Source: a virus. From it: a stretch of DNA of 31,727 nucleotides. Position numbers and translations under genes: made by a program. The notes below the pieces were generated by a model. That model saw only the letters and a list, made by a program, of their open reading frames with translations. It ran no database searches and was not told the origin of the DNA. Every line of letters starts with the position of its first letter. Positions within the stretch are counted from its first letter, which is position 1. Location of the stretch: the IMG/VR virus record IMGVR_UViG_3300010885_010329, positions 1-31,727 of that record; one strand, written 5' to 3'. This document shows positions 1 through 4,535 of this stretch, in pieces.

Positions 1-225
1 AATCAAATGAAAATGCTACTAACTAGACTTGGGGAGGGGTCTAAAATGGTAGTAACAGGCGATTTAGCACAAGCAGATAGATTAAAAGATAATGGATTAA
101 TAGAATTCTGTAATCTATTAGAATCTGTATCTAAACTTGAACATATTAATGTTCAGTACTTTGAAACTAAAGATATCGAACGACACGATGCAGTTAAGGA
201 GGTTCTCAAAGTATACGGTGATTAA
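1..225 (+). CDS. phoH: PhoH-like ATPase, C-terminal part (5' cut by window edge)
   Basis: The reading frame is open from the first base (AAT CAA ATG...), so this is the 3' end of a longer gene and not a 72-residue protein. The visible part reads QMKMLLTRLGEGSKMVVTGD followed by LAQAD, which matches the C-terminal half of the PhoH P-loop ATPase domain (in the family, QMKMFLTRIG then SKMVVTGD, the region of the late ATPase motifs). PhoH-like proteins are common in marine T4-like phages. Their role is not settled: links to phosphate stress and to RNA metabolism have both been proposed. The Walker A motif would lie to the left of the window. The gene converges on the dCMP deaminase gene and shares its terminator. 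Confidence 0.85.
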   Translation, partial: NQMKMLLTRLGEGSKMVVTGDLAQADRLKDNGLIEFCNLLESVSKLEHINVQYFETKDIERHDAVKEVLKVYGD

Positions 226-230
226 TTAAT

Positions 231-255
231 AAAAAAGGGCCTTATTGGCCCTTTT
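231..255. terminator. Bidirectional rho-independent terminator
   Basis: A perfect 5-bp G/C stem, GGGCC (237-241) and GGCCC (247-251), encloses the loop TTATT. It is flanked by A6 on the left (231-236) and T4 on the right (252-255), so it can end transcription on both strands between convergent phoH and the dCMP deaminase gene. The TAA stop of the deaminase gene (242-244) lies in the loop, and its last codons form one arm of the stem. Confidence 0.85.
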
Positions 256-763
256 CTATTTGTGTAACTGCTATTCCTGATTGTTGCAGGAACTTAATTC
301 CTGCATCATCTCTATAGTTTTCACCAAACCACACACGACTAATACCTGACTGAAGAATGAGCTTGGCGCAGTGTATACAAGGACTGTGAGTTACAAATAA
401 GTCAGCCCCAAGACCGCTGTCATTAGACTTTGCCAATTTTGCAATAGCATTTGATTCGGCATGTAGGACCTCATCTCTAGTTACTAGTCTGTATCTACGA
501 TTACTTTCGACCTTTTGATCATACTCCTCATAGGGCCACTTTTCTACAATCTCATTGGGATCTAACCAACCGCCGGCATCTTGACTCATGTAATCTTTGT
601 ACTCACACTCGTTATCCCAACCAACTGGCATGCCGTTATAACCAATACTGATAATACGATCATCTTTAACTACAATAGCACCTACATTTAATCTACGTGC
701 TGGACTGAGTTGTGCAAATCTGTGTGCTACATCCATGTAGGCTTTAACAAACTTTTCTTTCAT
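242..763 (-). CDS. cd: dCMP deaminase (T4 Cd-like)
   Basis: Converts dCMP to dUMP, feeding thymidylate synthesis for phage DNA. The 173-residue protein carries the zinc cytidine/deoxycytidylate deaminase signature: HAE at 101-103 (zinc-binding His and catalytic Glu) and PCxxC at 128-132 (two zinc-binding Cys). The N-terminal part, with ARRLNVGAIVVKD and GYNGMP, is typical of dCMP deaminases and not of cytidine deaminases. Length is close to T4 Cd (193 aa). Its ATG overlaps the TGA of gp44 by 4 nt (ATGA, 760-763), so translation is probably coupled. It is the last gene of a five-gene chain and its stop sits in the loop of the shared terminator. The insert between about residues 50 and 95 is as expected for phage-type enzymes. 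Confidence 0.93.
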   Translation of the reverse strand: MKEKFVKAYMDVAHRFAQLSPARRLNVGAIVVKDDRIISIGYNGMPVGWDNECEYKDYMSQDAGGWLDPNEIVEKWPYEEYDQKVESNRRYRLVTRDEVLHAESNAIAKLAKSNDSGLGADLFVTHSPCIHCAKLILQSGISRVWFGENYRDDAGIKFLQQSGIAVTQIEKGQ

Positions 764-1674
764 AGATGACTTAATCTAATTAAGGTTGCTGCAAGATTAA
801 TTTCTGGATCAATAACTAACGTGTGATCTACAAGTCCTTGCTTAATGATAAGAATGGCTTTGTCTTGTTTTTCAGTCTCGCCAAATATTTCCACATTATC
901 GTAGAGCCAACGATAAACTTCTTCCATTTCTTCTGGACGAGCTTGTGAGCATACTAGTTTACGTGCTTCAGAAATTTTACCTTTCTTAAACAGTTCAACC
1001 ATTTCAATTTTGTAGTCGGCTTCCCCAGTATCACCTTTCTCTGGAGTATGTAAACTACCTTCCATTGAATTCATTTGAACTGTATTAATACATTTACGCA
1101 AATCTGGATAAGTTGCTTTAACAAAGGTATCTAAAGTATCTGGATCAAACTCTATTCCTTCTTCGACCATAATTGTTGCGACACGAGCAGTAAATTCTGT
1201 AATGTCCACTCGTTCGATATGAAAACCTTGACAGCGGCTGTGAAGAGCAGGGATAATACGATTAGGGTAATTGCATGTAAGGATAAAACGAGCAGTGGTA
1301 TGATACTCTTCCATAACTCCACGAAGGGCCGCTTGAGCATTGGGGGACAAATAATCAGCTTCATCTAATAGTACTACCTTAAATGGACCAAACGGGATCA
1401 TTTGGACAAAGTTTACAATCTTATCGCGTACATCTTCGACTGAGTTTGTTCGTGATGCATTAATTTCTAATACATCTAAATCATTAAGATCTAGCTCATT
1501 AAAAAGAATTTTAGCTAAGGTTGTCTTACCAATGCCAGCATTGCCACTAAACAATAGATGTGGAATAGTTTTTTGTTTAATCCAACTTTCCACTTGTTGT
1601 TTTTGATGCTCATCTCTAAACACATAACCGTCTATGGTCTTGGGGCGATATTTTTCAACCCATAATTCTTTCAT
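760..1674 (-). CDS. 44: Sliding-clamp loader large subunit, gp44-like AAA+ ATPase
   Basis: ATPase subunit that loads the sliding clamp (gp45) onto primed DNA for the T4-type replisome. The 304-residue protein starts with the clamp-loader signature WVEKYRPKTIDGYV. It has Walker A SGNAGIGKTT (43-52), Walker B VVLLDEAD (100-107), sensor 1 LTCNYPN (132-138) and the SRC arginine-finger motif (146-148). This is the RFC-small-subunit type, and the length matches T4 gp44 (319 aa). It overlaps the upstream 74-aa gene by 4 nt (ATGA, 1671-1674) and the downstream dCMP deaminase gene by 4 nt. In T4 and cyanophages gene 44 is followed by gene 62 (small clamp-loader subunit). Here the next gene is the deaminase, so gp62 must lie elsewhere or be too diverged to recognise. 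Confidence 0.95.
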   Translation of the reverse strand: MKELWVEKYRPKTIDGYVFRDEHQKQQVESWIKQKTIPHLLFSGNAGIGKTTLAKILFNELDLNDLDVLEINASRTNSVEDVRDKIVNFVQMIPFGPFKVVLLDEADYLSPNAQAALRGVMEEYHTTARFILTCNYPNRIIPALHSRCQGFHIERVDITEFTARVATIMVEEGIEFDPDTLDTFVKATYPDLRKCINTVQMNSMEGSLHTPEKGDTGEADYKIEMVELFKKGKISEARKLVCSQARPEEMEEVYRWLYDNVEIFGETEKQDKAILIIKQGLVDHTLVIDPEINLAATLIRLSHL

Positions 1675-1895
1675 ATAATTTTTCCTAATCCTAAATAGAT
1701 TAATGTTTCTAATTCTGTTTGGTAGTCTTGTCCAAGTCTACGCTTTTGATAAATGGATTCGAGCACTTCCTTGCCATCACCATAGTCCATAACACCTGAG
1801 CCACGGCTTTCTAATTCTTCAATTAGATCATCTGTATCAAAGTCTGACAAGTCTATATCAACTTCAACTTCTGTATAAACTGTTTTGTATGTCAT
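1671..1895 (-). CDS. Hypothetical 74-aa acidic protein
   Basis: Not recognised. It is a small acidic protein, rich in Asp/Glu in its first half (TEVEVDIDLSDFDTDDLIEE) with a helical-looking C-terminal half. No cysteine pair, membrane segment or catalytic motif is visible. Its ATG shares one base with the TAA of the upstream 46-aa gene (TAATG), and its TGA overlaps the gp44 ATG (ATGA). This tight placement supports it as a real gene of the replication operon. A role with the clamp loader is a guess from position only. The acidic character would also fit a DNA-mimic or binding-partner type protein, but nothing here proves that. Confidence 0.75.
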   Translation of the reverse strand: MTYKTVYTEVEVDIDLSDFDTDDLIEELESRGSGVMDYGDGKEVLESIYQKRRLGQDYQTELETLIYLGLGKII

Positions 1896-2035
1896 TAGAC
1901 ACCTGCTTTGGTTAGTTCGTTAAGTCTATCAGCGCAGGCTCTAATGTCCTCACTGAGTTGCCCTTTGCCAATTGTAAGTTCAATCTGTCTAGCAATATTG
2001 TGTAGTTCTATAACAAGTTGTGGATATTCGTTCAT
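1895..2035 (-). CDS. Hypothetical 46-aa protein
   Basis: A short gene of 46 codons plus TAA. The protein starts MNEYPQLVIELHNIARQ and ends NELTKAGV. It is predicted to be mostly helical, with no motif I recognise. It is supported by its junctions: its ATG overlaps the TGA of the nucleotidyltransferase gene by 4 nt (ATGA, 2032-2035), and its TAA shares one base with the ATG of the 74-aa gene (TAATG). It therefore fills exactly the space between two real genes, with no unexplained bases. The plus-strand reading frame over the same bases has low-complexity Ser/Leu/Cys composition and is treated as a shadow. Confidence 0.72.
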   Translation of the reverse strand: MNEYPQLVIELHNIARQIELTIGKGQLSEDIRACADRLNELTKAGV

Positions 2036-2439
2036 TTTTTACTCTCTGCGTCTATTACACGCTGTCTTAGTTCGGTTGTTGAAAAACTGTGCTTACGTTT
2101 ATTAAAATACAATTCAATATCTAAATCATGCCCTGTGAAACTATTATCTTTATATTCTTCACCTAGTATTCTAACATCAATGGGGTAAGAAAGCAAGATG
2201 TCTTTAAGCTCTTTTTCAGTAGCATAGACTATAATTTCATTTACAAATTTACAGGCTTTCAACTGTATAAAACGTTCAAACACACTTTGAACTGGTTTAT
2301 TTTTATGAGGCCGATCAATAGTTGGATCTGTTTGTAGTCCCACAATTAAAAAGTCGCATTGTCGTTTAGCCTCTTCGAGCATGATAATATGACCTGCGTG
2401 GAACAAGTCAAATGTTGAGCAAGTAAATCCTGTTTTCAT
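2032..2439 (-). CDS. Cytidylyltransferase-like nucleotidyltransferase (TagD/HIGH family)
   Basis: A small (135 aa) member of the HxGH nucleotidyltransferase superfamily. It has GFTCSTFDLFHAGHI with the HxGH motif at residues 14-17, and SFSTTELR at 118-125, equivalent to the ISSTxLR motif. Size and order match glycerol-3-phosphate cytidylyltransferase-like enzymes (about 130 aa), which join CTP or ATP to a phosphorylated substrate and release pyrophosphate. The substrate cannot be told from sequence. The start at 2439 is chosen because a longer reading frame would run back through a terminator and into groES in another frame. The ATG lies 6 nt after a consensus -10 box with no room for a ribosome-binding site. 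It opens the overlapping chain leading to gp44 and dCMP deaminase. Confidence 0.87.
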   Translation of the reverse strand: MKTGFTCSTFDLFHAGHIIMLEEAKRQCDFLIVGLQTDPTIDRPHKNKPVQSVFERFIQLKACKFVNEIIVYATEKELKDILLSYPIDVRILGEEYKDNSFTGHDLDIELYFNKRKHSFSTTELRQRVIDAESKK

Positions 2440-2445
2440 AGCTAT

Positions 2446-2474
2446 AGTATACAGAAAAAAATAGGGCTCGTCAA
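2446..2474 (-). promoter_or_regulatory. Sigma-70 promoter giving a predicted leaderless mRNA
   Basis: On the minus strand TTGACG (2474-2469) is followed by 17 bp and TATACT (2451-2446). Six bases later comes the ATG of the nucleotidyltransferase gene (2439-2437), so the expected start of transcription coincides with the A of the ATG. The TTGAC of the -35 box is exactly the loop of the groES terminator. Confidence 0.82.
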
Positions 2475-2481
2475 GAGCCCT
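2455..2481 (-). terminator. Rho-independent terminator after groES
   Basis: On the minus strand a perfect 7-bp stem, AGGGCTC (2481-2475) and GAGCCCT (2469-2463), encloses the loop TTGAC (2474-2470). It is followed by A and seven T (2461-2455). It lies 19 nt beyond the groES stop and ends the groES group. The next promoter is built into it. Confidence 0.9.
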
Positions 2482-2500
2482 GATGTTCGAAAGACTAAAG

Positions 2501-2890
2501 TTACATTCGCATAAAGTCTTCTGGACTATGACTAGAACCATGTTTTGGAGTTTCAAATGCACCAATAACAGCATCTGCTGGTTCGTCGTCCGAAACTAAC
2601 AATATTCCTTTGTTATCAATCATTCGGAGGATGGTTCTTTCACCATCCTCGTTTTCATAATCGATACCTCGGGTCCAACGCCCGTGCTCCATTAACAGCC
2701 ATTCACCAACTTTAACATCTTTTTGGTTAGGACCAATGGCCCATACTTGACACCAGCGAGGATGAATACCTTCGCTCTTGCCATCGTCACTGCGTAGAAT
2801 AATCCCGCCTTTGGTTTTCTGCTCGTCGAAGTTCATATTGCTGACAAGTACTTTGTCTCCAAGAGGAGTTACTTTACCTTTAACAGCCAT
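2501..2890 (-). CDS. groES: Co-chaperonin GroES / gp31-like
   Basis: Lid protein that works with the host GroEL chaperonin; in T4 the equivalent gp31 is needed to fold the major capsid protein. The 129-residue protein has the GroES fold signature near its N-terminus (VTPLGDKVLV), a mobile-loop region around residues 22-35 (EQKTKGGIIL, close to the host-type KxxGGIVL), and a later VGEWLLME strand. About 25 residues beyond the usual GroES end form a polar tail. Its ATG lies one base after the TAA of the 83-aa gene, and the ribosome-binding site AAAGGA is inside that gene. Downstream is a strong terminator, so it ends the transcript started at 3713-3685. Confidence 0.9.
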   Translation of the reverse strand: MAVKGKVTPLGDKVLVSNMNFDEQKTKGGIILRSDDGKSEGIHPRWCQVWAIGPNQKDVKVGEWLLMEHGRWTRGIDYENEDGERTILRMIDNKGILLVSDDEPADAVIGAFETPKHGSSHSPEDFMRM

Positions 2891-2891
2891 G

Positions 2892-3143
2892 TTAGTCCTT
2901 TGCTGGTTTTCGAACGATTACTTCGTCTGGAGCAGTGTTCGGATGATCTTGATAGTATTCTTTTAGAACATCTTCGCGTTTGCGAATAATTTTTCCTCCA
3001 GGACCTAGTTCATCACCCCGTGCATTAACTTTTACGTTACTTACTGCTACAGTCATCTCATTCTGATTAATCAATTTATTCATATCGACTTCTTTGCCTT
3101 GCATTGAGCGATATACTGATCTTTGTTGTTCTTTCATTGCCAT
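2892..3143 (-). CDS. Hypothetical 83-aa protein
   Basis: Not assigned a function. It is a polar, charged protein starting MAMKEQQRSVYRSMQGKEV, with a middle part that looks like beta strands (TVAVSNVKVNARGDELGPG) and a basic stretch KIIRKRED. It has no cysteine, membrane segment or known catalytic motif. The start is well supported by AAGGAGA about 6 nt before the ATG. It lies between the polIII-alpha-like gene and groES, one base from groES, so the three are almost certainly cotranscribed. Position next to the chaperonin gene would fit a protein that helps in virion assembly or folding, but that is only an inference. Confidence 0.75.
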   Translation of the reverse strand: MAMKEQQRSVYRSMQGKEVDMNKLINQNEMTVAVSNVKVNARGDELGPGGKIIRKREDVLKEYYQDHPNTAPDEVIVRKPAKD

Positions 3144-3170
3144 GTTAATCTCCTTGGATTATAATAGTAC

Positions 3171-3677
3171 TTATCTCAGGAATTCCTGCCAGTCTAAATT
3201 ATATTTAACGCTGTTAATTTTATGGACGCCTATCAAATACAGAGCATAGCTGGCTACACTGGATCCTCTACCTACTCCCCAAACAATATTATTAGCCCTA
3301 CAAGTATCTACAAAGTATTTGAGCCAGCGCAACAAATCCAGCATATTACGTTCTTTAAATGCTGCCATTTCTTCTGCAACCCTTGTTGATTCTGGATCCC
3401 ATGGGGGACACTGTTCTATTAACCATTGCTCAATATCTAGTGTTTTATATTCGTCGGGCATAAACCAATCAGTTTGAAGACTGCTATCGTATTCTTCAAT
3501 GCTGATATCATAGTCATCCAACGGCTTCCAGAATTTTAATTCTAACATTTCTTCTAACTTTTTGATATCATCGCTGTATTCTACAAACATTTCAGGCGAC
3601 AAAGTTTGGCCTTTGTATAAGGCTTCAAATATGTCTTTGTCGTTGAATATGGGATTGCTAAATTGATCTAGGCGCAT
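3171..3677 (-). CDS. Stand-alone fragment-like homologue of DNA polymerase III alpha (DnaE)
   Basis: The C-terminal half of this 168-residue protein closely follows bacterial DnaE/PolC just before its catalytic centre. WLKYFVDTCRANNIVWGVGR then GSS (121-140) continues into VASYALYLIGV and KYNLDWQEFLR, against the family pattern GPGRGSAAGSLVAYALGI...KYNLLFERFL. In DnaE the catalytic aspartates follow about ten residues later; here the protein stops at EFLR, so it lacks them and cannot polymerise by itself. The N-terminal half is acidic and unassigned. A promoter lies directly before the ATG, and 27 bp separate its stop from the 83-aa gene. Options: a regulatory or nucleotide-binding relic, a decoy for the host replicase, or one part of a split protein. 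Confidence 0.75.
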   Translation of the reverse strand: MRLDQFSNPIFNDKDIFEALYKGQTLSPEMFVEYSDDIKKLEEMLELKFWKPLDDYDISIEEYDSSLQTDWFMPDEYKTLDIEQWLIEQCPPWDPESTRVAEEMAAFKERNMLDLLRWLKYFVDTCRANNIVWGVGRGSSVASYALYLIGVHKINSVKYNLDWQEFLR

Positions 3678-3684
3678 AGCCTAT

Positions 3685-3713
3685 ATTTTAGTTGACTTTA
3701 ATTAAATTGTCAA
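3685..3713 (-). promoter_or_regulatory. Sigma-70 promoter, predicted leaderless or near-leaderless
   Basis: On the minus strand TTGACA (3713-3708), a 17-bp spacer and TAAAAT (3690-3685) precede the ATG at 3677 by seven bases (ATAGGCT). The expected start is the A of the ATG or the base before it. The -35 box is inside the end of the upstream 76-aa gene and the -10 box contains that gene's TAA stop. An AGG lies only 3 nt before the ATG, too close to act as a normal ribosome-binding site. Confidence 0.78.
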
Positions 3714-3918
3714 GCTCTTTATTGCGATTTTGATATTCAGTTTGCCAAGAGCGACTTCGACGAGTTTGAAGTTCGGCTTTGTAAGCATCGAGTAGATTTG
3801 AAATCTGCATTTGCAAATCTGGATTATGTGTCATAAAATATTTGCGAGTTAGATCTTGCATTTTATTTTCTAACTCGCCGTCTTTCATTGATTCAAAATT
3901 TAAACCTAATGGGTGCAT
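3688..3918 (-). CDS. Hypothetical 76-aa protein, end of the structural block
   Basis: Not recognised. It is a helical, charged protein with a basic central stretch (QTRRSRSWQ) and a likely amphipathic helix (HNPDLQMQISNLLDAYKAEL). A longer frame exists upstream, but the start at 3918 is preferred: it gives TAATG, sharing one base with the TAA of the upstream structural gene, a junction type used repeatedly in this genome. Earlier starts would overlap that gene by 60 bases. Its stop lies inside the -10 box of the next promoter. Being last in the late block, it may be a small virion or assembly protein; this is inferred from position only. Confidence 0.72.
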   Translation of the reverse strand: MHPLGLNFESMKDGELENKMQDLTRKYFMTHNPDLQMQISNLLDAYKAELQTRRSRSWQTEYQNRNKELDNLIKVN

Positions 3919-4535
3919 TATGCAAAATAACCAAGATATTTTAAGAATACAGTTGAACCGTTTGACAAATATGTCCATGCTTCGACAACATGAACTCGAT
4001 CATTTGCGCCAATGGTAAATGGACTAGGAAAAGCACTATCGTACTTTCGAGTACCTGAAGGAGTGTTGCTAAATGTTACTGGCTTAGATGTAAGACCATC
4101 ACCTTTGATATGTAATCTTACAGATGCATATTTTAAAGTGCTAGTAGTAACTGGCCAATTTTTAAACACTAATGTATAAGAAGTTCCTGTACCTAGAGTA
4201 ATCACTTGTAAAGGACCTGATTCTAGATCAATGTCAACTGTAACTGGTCCAGGTCCTCCTACGGGATTTACAGTTCCTAAATTAATAGCTTTACCGTAAA
4301 ATTCATTGTAAGTTGCGTTAACAATGGTATTTCCTAGAAAATCGTTAGTAACTGGGGTTGAGTCAGCATTACCAAGTTTTGCAGTATATGTTTGTAAGTC
4401 CCCAATTTCTTCACTAGCAACTTCGAGTGCAATTTTAATATTATTAAAATTATCTCGAAATCCTTGACTATTATTATCAATACCTGCAACTGGGTATTCT
4501 GGGTCGATGTTAGTTGTTGAAATTGCACTGGTCAT
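3918..4535 (-). CDS. Fibre-associated structural protein with 'NF' N-terminal module
   Basis: A 205-residue predicted virion protein. Its N-terminus (DPEYPVAGIDNNSQGFRDNF followed by NNIKIALE) is a variant of a module repeated at the start of other proteins here (8473-8958, 10855-12576, 12576-24065), where a turn precedes a helix with a conserved NF. Similar N-termini occur in structural proteins of marine T4-like phages. The remainder is Gly/Thr/Ser-rich with beta-strand character and ends in KYLGYFA. No enzymatic motif is seen. It overlaps the 797-aa gene by 4 nt (ATGA, 4532-4535), and a TAGGAA ribosome-binding site lies inside that gene. A late-type octamer GATAAATA at 4576-4569 could start a separate late transcript. 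Confidence 0.78.
   Translation of the reverse strand: MTSAISTTNIDPEYPVAGIDNNSQGFRDNFNNIKIALEVASEEIGDLQTYTAKLGNADSTPVTNDFLGNTIVNATYNEFYGKAINLGTVNPVGGPGPVTVDIDLESGPLQVITLGTGTSYTLVFKNWPVTTSTLKYASVRLHIKGDGLTSKPVTFSNTPSGTRKYDSAFPSPFTIGANDRVHVVEAWTYLSNGSTVFLKYLGYFA

Noticed and set aside
1671-1895. The 74-aa protein as clamp-loader subunit gp62
   Set aside because: It is half the usual size, lies upstream and not downstream of gp44, and shows no resemblance I can recognise.
1908-2105. 65-aa plus-strand frame opposite the 46-aa gene
   Set aside because: Low-complexity antisense reading; the minus-strand 46-aa frame has matched overlaps on both sides.
2032-2574. 180-aa version of the nucleotidyltransferase with a longer N-terminus
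   Set aside because: The extra 45 residues are read through the groES terminator and into groES in another frame, are low-complexity and do not resemble the family; the ATG at 2439 gives a normal family start.
3688-3978. 96-aa version of the 76-aa gene
   Set aside because: The longer frame overlaps the upstream structural gene by 60 bases; the ATG at 3918 gives the TAATG junction seen elsewhere.
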